DNA from: Moniliella sp. 'wahieum'
Lineage: Eukaryota; Basidiomycota; Moniliellomycetes; Moniliellales; Moniliellaceae
Length of the DNA: 64,000 bases
NCBI GenBank assembly: GCA_003971905.1
Contig: RSEE01000024.1
Coordinates: 496,001 to 560,000, forward strand
Direction of reading: 5' to 3'
Below, piece after piece: positions 22,892 through 34,753 of the stretch (position 1 is the first letter of the stretch; every line of letters starts with the position of its first letter). The notes under the pieces are model-generated. The model saw only the letters and a program-made list of their open reading frames with translations, was not told the DNA's origin and did not search any database. The translations under genes and the position numbers were made by a program.

Positions 22892-25800
22892 ATGGTGCTC
22901 TCCCATCCCTACCCTGTCCTCTCCACCGACGAGCCCCGTCCTGTCCGCGGCCTGCCCATTCGCGCCGTGCGCGAGCGCCGCCTGGGCGAGTTTGTCGGCG
23001 GCCAGTACAACGAGTACAACCTCTCTGCCCTCCTTTTCGAGGCCCGCACCGATGACAAGGCGTACATCCGTCTGGCCCGCTGGGACCCTGAGCCCTGGCT
23101 CCACCCCCACCCCAAAGGCAAGGGCGGCGAGGTGATCAACAAGCCCTCCTTTGCCGAGGCTGTCAAGCAAACCTACACCCCCACACGCAAGGGCACCACC
23201 TTTGGTCCCAGCTGGACCAACCACTGGGTCCGGGTCACCTTCACCCTCCCCCCGCACTGGGCCAAGCGTGAGCTTGGTTCGGTCCAGCTCGAGTTTGACC
23301 CAGGGTGTGAAGCAATGATCTTCAATGACCAGGGCCTGCCTCTCCAAGGACTCACCGGCGGAGGAGATGTGAACCGGCGCGTGGATCTCCGCTCAGCGCA
23401 TCCATGCTCCAAGCCGGCACGGTCACTACGCTCTACATTGAAATCACCGCCAATGGCATGGGCGGGCTTCCGCCCGCTGGTTCGGGCAAAGACCCGGACC
23501 CAAACCGGTATTTCGAGCTGAGCTCAGCCGACCTGGTGCTGAAGCGGCTGGATGCATGGCGCCTGATGTGGGACTTCAACCTGCTCCGTGGAGCCGTGGA
23601 CTGGGTGGATCGGAACACGGTGCTGCAGAATAAAGCTCTTTGGGTCGCCAACGAGATCCAAAACACGTTCCGTCACACAGATGTGGGGTCGATTGCCCGA
23701 TGCCGCAAGCTGGCCGAAGAGGTGCTGGGGGAAAAATGGGACGCCAAGCCCCAGTCCATCTGGACCCAACCTACCAACACCACCACAACCGTCTGGGCCA
23801 TGGGACACTGTCACATCGACTCATGCTGGCTTTGGCCGAAGAAGATTACGGAGCAAAAAGTGGCGCGGTCGTGGTCGACCCAAGTGTCGCTCATGGAGCG
23901 TTACCCCGAGCACCGTTTCACCGCTCCCAGGCCGCCCAGTTTCACTGGCTGAAACACTTTACCTTCCCTCTTCGAGAAGCTCAAGCGCTTTGTCGCCTCG
24001 GGACAGTTCATTCCCATCGGAGGAAGCTGGGTGGAGAATGATGCTAACCTTCCTTCCGGAGAAGCATTGTGGCGTCAATTTGGCATGGTCAACGCTACTT
24101 TCTGTCGCGGTTCGGACAGCGGTTGTAAGATCTTTGGTTACCCGACACGTTTGGGTACAATGCCCAGATCCCTCAGCTGGCACGATCGGCAGGGATGGAT
24201 TACTTCTTTACCCAGAAACTCAGTTGGAACAACATCAATCACTATCCGCACAACACAGTCATGTGGCAGGGCCTCGATGGCAGCCAGATCATCACGCATT
24301 TTTCCCCGTGGAGAACTACGATTCCCAATGCCGTTTGGACGATATTACCAAGTGCATGAAGAACAGTATGTCTGCACCTTCTCCCCGCGCCCCTCCCGTA
24401 TCTATACGTGCTAACTGCTGGCTGATAGACGGCAACTTGGATGTTCAACCCAACGGTCTCCTCCTTTTCGGATACGGCGACGGCGGTGGTGGTCCCAACG
24501 AGACTCATATCCACAACCTCCGGCGCGCTCGGGCGGCCCATAACAATGGCTACACCGACATTCCCAAGGTGGAAGTGGCCAAGTCGGTGCAAGACTTTTA
24601 CGACGAAGTGCTGCGCGTAACCGATGGGGGCAAACGGCTGCCCACATGGAAAGGGGACCTGTATCTCGAGTTCCATCGCGGGGTCTATACTTCGCATGGG
24701 AGCATCAAGCGGTGGAACCGCAAGTTGGAGATCAAACTGCACAACGTGGAGTGGGTGGCGACGCTGGCCTCGCTGATTGGAGAAGAGTATGCCTACCCCA
24801 AGAAGGCACTGGACGAGCTGTGGGAGAGCTTGTTGTTCAACCAGTTCCACGACATTTTGCCTGGCTCCTCCATCCGCATGGTGTACGAGGATGCCGAGAA
24901 AGACTATGCTGCGATCGACAAGAAAGCCGATAAGCTCCTCGCCGCCGCTGAAAAAATCTTGTTAGCCAACGATTCGAACACCATCTTGTCCATCGACAGT
25001 CTTTCTCTCACCCAGGGCGGCTCAATTGTTGCGCTCAATACACTTGCCACCTCGCGGTACGAATTGGTTCCTGTTCCTCTGGGGGCAAACGGGGTGCAAG
25101 CAGCTCTGGCAACGGGTGGCGCGCAAGTGACCGTAACCCCCATGGGAAGATGGCGTTGGTGCCAATGCAAGATCCCGCTGGCGAAGGAATTGCGACCTTC
25201 TCGCCGACCCATGCGGCCGAGGTGGGCAACCGAGCCCGTCGCAGTGGTGCTCAGGCGTACTACGATGCGGAGGCCAAGAGTTATGTGCTGAGTAATGGAG
25301 TGACCAAGGTTGTTTTCCACGGTGGACGGATCACATCCTTCTATGACCAAACGCTGGGGCGGGAACTGCTCCGCACAGGCCAGACCGCCGGATTGACGAT
25401 TGCCGAGGACTACCCTCCCTCCTGGGACGCATGGGAGACAGAGGTGTACTCGCTGGATATGGAGGAGGGGATCGCATTCGACTCGGTTTCGCCGAATGAG
25501 GAGCAGGGTCCGCTCCGTGCTTCTCTGGTGGGCAAGGCCAACTTTGGAAAGAGCTCCGTGGCAATCAAGTTTTCACTGGAAACCGCTGGAGAGGGCGCAG
25601 GTCAGCCCCGCTCGCCCCTCGTGCTGGACTTTACCGTGGACTGGCAAGAGAAACACCGCTTCCTCCGCTTTGTGTGTGCCGACCAACCTGGTGGCAGACA
25701 GCGCTAGCTACGAAACCCAATTCGGTATCACACGTCGCCCCACCGGGCGTAACACCTCCTGGGACGCAGCCAAGTTCGAAGGCTGTGCTCATCGCTTTGT

Positions 25801-26368
25801 CGATCTATCCGAGGCGGGATACGGGGTGGCCATCCTTTCCGAAAGCAAATATGGCTTCTCGGTTGAAGGGGGTACGATGCGCGCCTCACTGCTCAAAGGG
25901 GCTACGTATCCCGATGCGCACCAAGACGAAGGGAAGCACACCTTCTCATTAGCTGTGCTCCCCCACCTTGGCCCAGCGGAGGACCCTCAAAGCGGGGTCA
26001 TTGCCGCTGCCCGGGCCTTTAATAACCCTCTCGTGCCGGTGCAAGGGGGCGCCAGCCCACCCCAAGTGGGCGTGCACCTCACCTCGGACTCGGGCACTGT
26101 GGTGCTGGATACACTCAAACGTGGCGAGGCCGACTTTGCCTACTACCGCTCCGCCATGTCGGGCAAGACGACGGTGGTGGCACGGCTGTACGAAGCGGCC
26201 GGTGTCCATGCGCATGCCTCGCTCGTTGTTCGTGGAGTCAAGATCGCCAAGGCTGCTACCGCCTCGATTTTGGAGGACGTGCAAGAGGAAGTGGCGTTGG
26301 TCCGTGGTGCTGTGCCGCTCAGCTTCCGGCCATTTGAGGTCAAGACGGTCGTTCTGGAACTCGCGTAG
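22892..26368 (+). CDS. AMS1: Alpha-mannosidase, GH38 (vacuolar AMS1-type), multiple frameshifts
   Basis: Degrades free oligosaccharides and alpha-mannosides in vacuole or cytosol. One intron at 24366-24428 (gtatgt...tag); about 1,138 residues against 1,083 in yeast Ams1. Visible landmarks in order: [15 protein letters not shown] and [13 protein letters not shown] (N-terminal), the zinc-binding [15 protein letters not shown] (His and Asp ligands), [20 protein letters not shown], the nucleophile segment [59 protein letters not shown] and the C-terminal beta-sandwich ending VKTVVLELA. The frame is lost near 23387, 23930, 23955, 24120, 24305, 25145 and 25680; several slips are short homopolymers (for example CTCCG where CTCCCG is expected). 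Conserved residues persist through all breaks, so this reads as an intact gene in imperfect sequence. Confidence 0.92.
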
Positions 26369-28060
26369 GAGAAGGTTGCGACCAGACATGCCGAAAACAA
26401 TGCCATTGATTTTGATCTGTTGCCCCCAAACACATACTGCCTCCATCTCAGTCCTTGATATCCCTCGCGGCTATCCACGCACAGCACTGCACCAAGGCAA
26501 GTGCACACGTAGATGGATGGTTTATGGACTACTATACGATCCTTGGTAGGGGGTAAGGGTATACAGTAACACATGTAGCGGTTGTACAATGGGATGGGAA
26601 TGCGTACTTACAGCTGGTCGGGGGCAGCGGTCTTCAAGCGTCAACGTACGACATTCGTACAAGATGGCGTCGAAAACCAAAGCTGTACCCGCACCGGGGG
26701 GGGGGGGACCAATTCTGAAGACACAACAATCATAGATGATGGTCAGCTTGTGCTCGGAGCAAGTGGTGGTGGGATCAGCGATCTTGGTGACTTTAGTATT
26801 CTCATCGGCCCAAGGGCCTCTATAGTAGCAAATATTAAAAGACAATCATCACGGTGGATGAGATGGAAGGGCGACTTACACTGGGCGTGGGCGAGGCGGT
26901 CGGGGCAGGGGCGTGCTGGATGGTGCGGGTGGTGGGTGTAAGAAAACCCGAGAACACAAGCGCCGGCACAAAAAACTTTTCTGGGCGCCCGCGGAACCTC
27001 CAAACATTCCGCCCTGGCGCCTCCACCGACCGACTGACCGCACGTGACGCGTGAATGCTTGAGGTGCCTCTACCTATAATGAGCCTGTCGATGGCCAGCT
27101 CTGGCCAGCCGTGCCCAGCTTGATCCATCCCCGCCGAGTTGTTGCGAAGGTAAATGCCATGATGACACCCCCTGTCGGCCTGGGCCTCGGGGCGTCCCTC
27201 AGGCGGCAGCGTTGCACGCCAGTGCCTGGGTCCCAGGCTGATCTTGCCCGAGGCTTGTGAGGTGGTGGTGCTACTTGGCGCCCCCCTAGTTTTCCATCCG
27301 CAATGCAGCGTGCACTGGATTGGCAGACACGCGCTGATCGATGATCCACGTTCCACATGTGCCAACTTGGCGTCGCTGGGCGCTAACAGGCGCCAACCCC
27401 CCTGTAAATGGCATCCTGCCAAGCCGGGGTCCCACCCCTTCCCTCCTGCATGCATCTCCTGACCGCCCAGAATTGGACAGTGGATATAGCCTACACGCTG
27501 CGCCCGGTTGCGCCCACTATCATCGATATCATCGGCACTAGGAGCACAGCGGGGCGCTGGGCGTTGGCGGCGCCCACCGGCCACCCCCAGTCCTGCGCCC
27601 GCCCGTGTGCTGGCGTGGCCTAGAGTGACATGTGACAAGGGACGCACGGCGGCGAGGCCAGACCGAAGAACCAAGGCGTGGTTGCAGAGCTGTACAAGTC
27701 ACTAGTCGCGAGCGGTGGTATAGCACCTAGCAACTTGCCTCCCAGCATCGCTCCACCTTGGTCGCCCTGCGATGAGGGCGTGCGGACGGGTGAGGCCCAC
27801 CCGCCTGCCAAGCAGCCAGGCGGAATGAAAGCTCAGCGCTCAGCCGCCCACGCAGCCACCCAGTACCCAGCCTGGGCGGCTCAGAGCACTGAGCACGATC
27901 GCTGACCATCATGCATCGCCGGCCAGACGCCCAGAAGACCATGGAGAGCCTGAGACATGGCGCCTGGGGTTTAAAAGGAGATACGGCACGTGTCTTGCTG
28001 GGCGCGGCCCGGCGCAACCCTCTTCTTCCCCACCATCGTCCGCAGTCCGCCGTTTGCCCC
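26369..28060. other. Long intergenic region, no gene seen
   Basis: About 1.7 kb between two plus-strand genes. It contains a run of 12 G at 26697-26708, CACGTGACGCGTG at 27041-27053 and GTCACTAGTCGCG at 27698-27710. Open frames here show no recognisable protein. Confidence 0.5.
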
Positions 28061-29139
28061 ATGAAGGACGTTCTCACTGACGCCAACTTTCCCCGCGACG
28101 CCGAGGGCCGCACGTACCATGTCAACACCAAGCCTGGCGAGGTGGCCAACCGCATCGTGGTCGTTGGCGACTTTGTCCGCGCGCGGCGGATTGCAGCGCA
28201 CATGGATGGCGGCAAGGCCTTGTTTGAACACGTGTCCCACCGCAACTTCCTTACCCTGACGGGGCTCTACCGTGGCACCCCCTGACGGTCGTTGCCATCG
28301 GCATGGGCTTCTCTGTTGTGGACTTTTTCTTGCGCGAATGCCGCGCCGTGGTGGCGGGGGACATGGTGATTGTGCGTGTGGGCTCGTGTGGCTCGGTGAA
28401 TGAGGAGTTGACGATCGGTACCGTGTCTGTCCCCCCCGCCTCGCTGGGCATGATGCGCAAGTACGATTTCTTCCACCCTTCCACCTACACTGGCCAGGCC
28501 ACCTCTCCGCTCGATGCGTATGAGGTGACCAAGCCCCTGCCAGCAGACGAGGAGGTGCATGCTGCCTTGGTCCACGCCCTGGAGGCCACGTGCCCCCCTG
28601 CGTCGGAGGACCGGTTCAACGGCCAGCGGCCGAACATTAAGCCCAACTACCTCAACGGTTCTGCCGACTCGTTTTATGGCACGCAGGGCCGGATCGACTC
28701 GCTGTTTGTGGACGACAACAAGGGTCTTATCGCTGCCATCCAACAGTCGCACCCGACTCTTTCCACCTTGGAGATGGAGACCTTTGTTCTTTCTCACCTC
28801 GCCCTCTGTGCCAACTATGCGGCGGAAGAGAAAGAGCGCACGGATGGCCTCCAGCTGGGCACCCTCCCGCGGATCAAGACGGCCGCCATGCAAATGATGT
28901 ACGTCATCCCACCTCCTGCCTGTGCAACCCCCCTGCCATACTGACTTTGGACACTGCCACAGTTTCGCCAACCGCAACAACCAGGGCTTCATTACTCCTG
29001 ACGAGGTGCAGTTGTTTGGAAGAATGGTGTGGAAAGGCAGTGTGTGAAGCACTGGTTGCAACGCCTATCGACCAAGATCGCCTCCACCCACCCCGACCCC
29101 GGCAGCGTCTGGGCCATTGAGGCCCGGCCGGAAGCCTAA
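28061..29139 (+). CDS. Uridine phosphorylase-like nucleoside phosphorylase, frameshifted
   Basis: Phosphorolysis of uridine (or related nucleosides) to base and ribose-1-phosphate in pyrimidine salvage. Exons 28061-28898 and 28963-29139 with a gtacgt...cag intron. Motifs: RIVVVGDFVRARRIA, FEHVSHRNFLTLTGLYRGTP, VVAIGMGFSVVDFFLREC, VIVRVGSCGSVNEEL, and STLEMETFVLSHLA (the nucleoside-site METE-like segment). The first slip is at 28278-28283: CACCCCCTGACG has five C and runs into TGA, whereas six C would continue TPLTVVAIGMG. In exon 2 the natural continuation EEWCGKAVCEAL and then STKIASTHPDPGSVWAIEAR to TAA at 29137 needs further small shifts. About 338 residues. The family is clear; substrate preference is not. 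Confidence 0.85.
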
Positions 29140-30482
29140 GCTCCCTTGGTTGGGCGGTATGGAAAAGGAGGTACTTTCCGGCTGTACCCGGCCCTATTCT
29201 CGACGGCGATGGGCAACTACAGCTTACTCCCAGGACGTATACTGGGGGGTGCTTAGCACCACTAAGCGGGATAAAGAATGTATTGCTACATCATGGTGTC
29301 ATGCTGAGACTTTTGTAGATAAGAAGGGACAGAGGCGAGTCCGGCGTCTCGTTTTAGCGGAAGATGTGACGCACGAGCCACTCCTGTGTGTGTCCATGTC
29401 ATGGATATCAACGACGGCAGACTGTGAATCTCATCCCACATGGGCTCAGAACCCAAAAAGTGCCGTTGATACATGATGACGATGTATAATGCGGAGACAA
29501 CCAGAAGAGTTTCAACCCTCAACTTTCAACCTTCAAGCTTGTCAACGTGAAAACGTTCACGCGTCCATCCCGGTTATATAGCAGGTAGAAGTACGTCAAG
29601 TATACCTCTCGGTAACCGTCGCAATTCCAAGAGGAAGAAGTATTTGGAACACGGTCGACGAGGACGCTGAACATCAAAAAAGAATCTTTTGCCGTCCCAA
29701 CGTCTTCTCGTCTAGATGCCACATACTCTCAATAGTATTAGCGACCACAGCCACTGAGAGACTCATTTCCTACACCCCCCATTCGTCATTCTGTATGTAT
29801 ACTTCGGTGCACATTGGTCCCGGCTATAAGAGCTCGATCTACTGCAGATGATATGAATGCACCAACCGTATAGGAAGCAAGCCGATGCGATAGCACTGCT
29901 TGGGATGAGGACACGGTGAAAGATCTGGGGAAGGGCATCAACCAAACGTATCCAAGTTGCAAGACGGTCGACATGCTCGTCGCGTTACTAGCACACAACA
30001 TATTACGCTTCAACGAACCGCGCCTGCAGACAACGCATCACTCATCGCTGCCCTCGTCACGCGTGGGCACTTGGGCGTGCCGGTGGCACTAGCCCGGCCT
30101 GCGCACATACTCCCCCCCTCCGCCCAACATCTAATTAACACAATGTACAGCTCGGCTGCTGCAGTGCCTGGAGAGCCAGCGCTGAGGGGCCTCCCGCGCA
30201 GGGGCAGTGTGCCGTGCCAGACACGCACCGGCGCAACGCACTTGCGTGGTGCGGTGGGCACACGGGCGCAGTGTCGTGGGGGCGAGTGGCGCGGGGCTGG
30301 CCGTGGATGGGCAGCGAGCGCTTTTTGGCTCTCTCGCGCAGCACGGGGGTGTCCTTTCTTGCGACGTTTCCTCTCCCTTGCCCGACCACCCCACCACCCA
30401 CGACCACCACCCCTCCCTCCCTGTCCTGCCTGCTGCCCTCGGCCTCCTACCCCCTGTCCTGCGCCCCGCGTGTACGTTCTCC
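29140..30482. other. Intergenic, SHO1 promoter
   Basis: No gene seen. At 29510-29545 the words TTTCAACC/CTTCAAGCTTG cluster. The 130 bp before the SHO1 ATG are extremely C/T-rich with CCACC repeats. Confidence 0.5.
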
Positions 30483-31529
30483 ATGTTCGGCACTGGCCCT
30501 CCACGCTTTGGGCGGTCCCTGGCTGCTGGCTCCCAGAGAAGCTTCCACAGCTCTCCCCTCACCTCGCCGCTCTTCCTTGCCACCACGCTCTGCGCCTGCA
30601 TCGGCTGGCTTGTCGCCTTCGTCGGGCAGTGTGCGCTCCAGGCCAAACTGGACTCGGATGCCAAGGCAGCCCACATCGACGAGGGCCAAGCCCATCTGCC
30701 TTACATTTGGTTTGGCATCTTTGCCCAGCTGGGCGCGACGATTTTGGTGCTGGTCACGCTGCAGACCCAGTCGCTGGCAGGCTATCGCACCCTGGTCAGC
30801 TCCTGCCTTGTGCTAGCCATTGTTTTTGCTGTCATGGGCGCCGACCAGACCATCTACACCCCCTCTGCCGCCCAGGATGCCGCCTCGGCCCACGCTACCG
30901 CCGCCGGATACGTCCTGTGCCTCGCGGCCGATCTTCCATGGCTCCTGATCCTCAGCAGCGACCCCAGCACGTTCTTTGGCAGCCTGGCCGGCGACGCAGC
31001 TGGCTCCTCAACCCTCCCATCAGCCAATGCGGGGAGCGTATACAACCCTCCTGCCGCAGGGGGCTATGGCAGTTCTGCGCCTGCCTTTGCCCAACCCATG
31101 CCGATGGAGACTTCCCACACGGCTGGGTACGGGTCGTTGGGAGCAGGCTATGGCCCAACGGGCGGGGCGTATGCGCCCCATTCTGCTTCCGCCAACGATC
31201 TCGCACCGCAGGCCGAGACGATCCCCATGGCGAATGTGACGGGGTACGCACGAGAAGAGGAGAAGGATGCGCCGGTCGTGTTGGCTTCTCCGCCGGCTGC
31301 CACCTCAGTGCTGCCGCAAGAAATGTTTCCGCCGCAAGCGGAGCCACAACGGCTGCGCGCGCGCGCACTGTACGCCTACACGGCTTCCCCCGACGACCCT
31401 AACGAAATTTCGTTCGCCAAGGGGGAGGTGCTGGACATTACCGACAACTCGGGCAAGTGGTGGCAGGCGCGCAAGGCCGATGGGCGGGCTGGGATCGTCC
31501 CCAGCAACTATATGCAGCGCATCGAGTAG
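30483..31529 (+). CDS. SHO1: SHO1-type osmosensor, four TM helices plus SH3
   Basis: Plasma-membrane adaptor of the high-osmolarity (HOG) MAP-kinase branch; its SH3 domain recruits the MAPKK Pbs2. A single exon of 348 residues without indels. Four hydrophobic segments are visible in the first 160 residues (FLATTLCACIGWLVAFVGQ, IWFGIFAQLGATILVLVTL, LVSSCLVLAIVFAVMGA, AAGYVLCLAADLPWLLIL). A Gly/Tyr/Pro-rich linker of about 120 residues follows. The C-terminal SH3 has ARALYAYTASPDDPNEISFA (ALYDY-like), WWQARKADGRAGIVPSNYM and ends QRIE. The TM spacing and C-terminal SH3 match SHO1 closely. The start has a pyrimidine-rich leader with an ATG in TCCATG context. Confidence 0.94.
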   Translation: MFGTGPPRFGRSLAAGSQRSFHSSPLTSPLFLATTLCACIGWLVAFVGQCALQAKLDSDAKAAHIDEGQAHLPYIWFGIFAQLGATILVLVTLQTQSLAGYRTLVSSCLVLAIVFAVMGADQTIYTPSAAQDAASAHATAAGYVLCLAADLPWLLILSSDPSTFFGSLAGDAAGSSTLPSANAGSVYNPPAAGGYGSSAPAFAQPMPMETSHTAGYGSLGAGYGPTGGAYAPHSASANDLAPQAETIPMANVTGYAREEEKDAPVVLASPPAATSVLPQEMFPPQAEPQRLRARALYAYTASPDDPNEISFAKGEVLDITDNSGKWWQARKADGRAGIVPSNYMQRIE

Positions 31530-32494
31530 TGTCGTGTCTTGACTACCCTCATACCCTTTTCCTCCCCCTTGTTGTATCCCTCCTTCTCTCACCTGTCGCC
31601 GACGGGGGGGCGATGAACAGGCGTATACCGACCCCGTTTTGGCTCGGATGGCAAGGGTGCCCGTGCTCTTTTGACTCTCCCCCCCCCTGCCTAACTTGCT
31701 TGTCCCGCTGGCTGTCCCCCCCCCCCCCCCATTGGGCAACGATCCTTGTGGCCACCTGCAGGAAGGAATGCGGTCGTAGTAGGTGCCATGGCGTTCGCGC
31801 CGCGACTACCTTGCGAACCGCGCCCCCCCTACCTCATACGCCGTCTTTTCGCTTGCACTTCTCTGCTCCCTCATGATACAGTTTCCCAGGGGCCTTCTCT
31901 CTACCACCCTTTTTTCCCTCGAGGCCCTTTCTTCTCCCACGGACCGGGATCCTGACCCGCTTAGTACACCGCCATCTTGTCCCTACTTGCATCCTAGTTC
32001 AACCTTCAAGCGTAATGCGTGGCGGGGAGGGCGTCGGTCAAAGTTGGTGCAGAAAGCATGCTTGGCGAGAAACACTTATCGCAGGCTCCTAGAGCCTAGA
32101 ATTGGGTTGGCCGCGTAGATCGCCGTGTTGGATCCGCCGTTGTAAGCTGTAGTACAAACCTGCACCTGTCGCTACTACATCACAATGTGTGCGCGGGATG
32201 AGACCGAGCTATCAAAAAGCTCTTGTATGAATGGACTTGTATGAATGGATCCAGTAACGCTAGTGACATAATGACAGTATAGGTACCCAATGTAGCCCGC
32301 CATGAGGTGCCAAAAAAAAAGAAAAAGGATGAAGGCCGGGGGCCGGCAAAACGACAAAGAGAGGGGTGGGCGAGATGCGAGAGAATGATACCGGGTACGA
32401 TCGAATCCAGTGTGAACATAACGGTCTGGACGAATGAGGGGGGGGAAGCTCCGAATCAGGAACGGGATAAAAAAACAAGGAAAACCTACAGCGA
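31530..32494. other. Intergenic, convergent SHO1 and KRE6 3' ends
   Basis: About 960 bp holding both 3' flanks. Runs of C occur at 31679-31685 and 31717-31730. No gene or mobile-element match was recognised. Confidence 0.5.
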
Positions 32495-34753
32495 TTAACA
32501 CCCTGGATGCGTCAGCTTGTTTTTGGGCCAGGCACGAGGCCAGGTGGTGATGTTGGGGTTGTAGTAAACGTCTTGGTTGCGTTCAATGTACGCGGCAGTA
32601 GGGTACTCGGGAGGGTCGCAACTCACCCGGGGCTGTTGGCCCGTGGGCTGATACAGACGCACATAGTCAAACTGCAGCTGGGCCGGGAAGCGCAAGCCTC
32701 GTGGATCGTCTGGATTGAGAATCGTCGGTTGGAAGCCGGGGGAGATACCCAGGTTCTATAGGGGTAGACAAAGATGGTAAGTTAGGACGATGCCACGGAG
32801 GGAGCACAAACCAATCGAGAGACAACATACCATAACAATGCTCATTGGTTCGACCGGAATGTGCCTCTGACCCACATCGAGTTCAGGCACAGGGCCTACT
32901 GCCGACCCCTCCACGCGCCAGGCCGGCTTACCATCGATCCACCAGCGCACATATCCTCCCCCGTTTAGGTCCCAATCGGGAAGATACTCGACCCCATACC
33001 GAACATAGCGAGGGATGGGCGCTTTGCTGAATCCATCGTCGGGACACTGTGTCAGGCCCGAGACCGCTTCTTGGTACACTGAGCCCACATAATCATTCAC
33101 CCGGGAGATGGAGGTATTGTAAAGTGTTGCGTACTGCGATGTGTTTTTCCACCAATAGCCCACGTCAAACGGCGCCGTCTGAAGACTGCTGGAAGCATAC
33201 GTGTGGTAATTCTTCTTGTCGTGCATGCCTTGCTGAACCTGGGCCTCAATCACGTCAATCTCCGGAGCGGCGCGAGCTACAGAGGGGTTGGGGCCCGGAT
33301 GATCCTCCCCGGCACAAGTGCACGAGGGAGCACGCATGCCCTCGAGATAGGACAAGACTCCGTTCTTGGCCCATTCTCCGCGCGAGTGTTGCGCCTGGTA
33401 GGGGCCGGTTCCATTGAGGAAAGTCTGGTTGGGTAGGATGCCGGTATCACAACTCGAATACGAGTAGCTGCGCGTCCGTCGTTAGTATCCACCCTTCCCT
33501 GGTTCATCCGCTTAACACATATTCCGAAACGAGATACATACGGCCACATCCCATTCGTCGATCCCAGGTAGCCAGGGCGTCCAAGGTTTCCCATGATCCA
33601 TGCTGCGGGCCAGTAGCCCTGGGTGTAAGGGTGCTCGGGCATGAGCATGGAAAATTCAATATAGCCTCCTTGGAAACAGAGCTTGTTCCAGCTTTGGAGC
33701 ATGCCCGATTGGAAGTTGAGGTTGTGGGTATCCTTTTGGGTCATGGTGATCACCAGAGAACCTCCTGTGGTATTGATCGCCTCGGGAGAGTACCACTCAT
33801 AATCACTCGTGGCTGCATAGTAAATGTCTACCGCCTCCCAAAAAGGCTGAATGGGGGTGAGAGAGGGGAAAGTAATACAAACGCGGTCAGGTCAACGGTA
33901 CTGGCACGCCTCAGACTGTGGGTAGGTGATTATTGGGACTCACATCATCGCCTGGCCAGAACGTGCGGCCTTCTTGGTTGAACTCGTCAGAGAAGATCAG
34001 GTCAAAAGATTGGTGCTCCAAGTTGCTCCATTTGTATAGGTCCTGAGGGGTGTCAGTATCAATGAGAGGCCGGATTGGCAGCGAAGGCATTTGCCCTGAC
34101 CCGTTCGTTCCCCCCGGCGACCCGGAGAAGGTCTCGAGAAGAGAAGCATGGTGAGAGAACTGGGTGATGATGGGGTAGCCGGCAAAGAGCATGATTAGCC
34201 CCCCAGCCAAAGCGACCAGGGTAAAGATGTTGAGGGCGCCCGTCCAGGACACACCACGGTTACGGTCATCTTTCTGGATGGCTTTGGGATCAGGGTCGTG
34301 CAGGTCGTCGTACGGATCCTCGACCTGGTAAGTGTGAAAGAGCGGGTGGTCAAGCAGGATGGGACTGTACTGGTGCGCCGCGTGGCTCTGCGGGCTATCA
34401 GCGGCCAAGCCGGACCCAGAGCCGGCGTGGGAGCCGAGGCTGGTGGTGGACTGTAGGGTCTGGAGGGTGGCAAGTGATTTCTGCTTGTGCGCGATGCCCG
34501 AGGAGGAGGAGGAGGGAGCATAGTAAGGCGAAGCTGGGTGCGCGGACGCCGGGTGAAGAGTTTGTGTGTCGTTCGCGTGCCCGTACCCGTACCCGTCGGC
34601 TTGCGGTGGGAGGGGAGACGAGAAGGTACCAGAGGTGGTGAGGATGGGAGTGGTGCCGCCGGGGGCGTGGCCATCGTCGCGGCGAACGAGGGTGCGAAGA
34701 GTGGGCCCAGCAGACCAGCTGTCGGTGGCGCGGTGGGTGGGCGGCGGCGGCGG
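32495..34753 (-). CDS. KRE6: KRE6/SKN1-type beta-1,6-glucan synthesis protein (GH16)
   Basis: Type II membrane protein of the secretory pathway needed for beta-1,6-glucan. Exons 33944-34753, 33538-33846, 32831-33468 and 32495-32755. Order: a Ser/Pro-rich cytosolic N-terminus, one TM helix (ALNIFTLVALAGGLIMLFAG), then the GH16-like domain with FDLIFSDEFNQEGRTFWPGD, NFQSGMLQSWNKLCFQGGYI, GYWPAAWIMGNLGRPGYLGS, the ExDxxE catalytic-type motif APEIDVIEAQ, and a Cys-rich end (ITTWPRAWPKNKLTHPGC). About 672 residues. An extra T (four where QTFLNG needs three) breaks exon 3 near 33420. The exon 2/3 junction after NGMWPY also does not close in phase, suggesting a second small indel. Start choice is uncertain: ATG 34753 is in frame and gives a proline-rich N-terminus, but upstream ATGs are also open. 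Confidence 0.92.

Noticed and set aside
30010-30504. Minus-strand 164-codon Arg/Gly-rich frame over the SHO1 leader
   Set aside because: Antisense shadow of the C/T-rich SHO1 leader; composition only reflects the tract.
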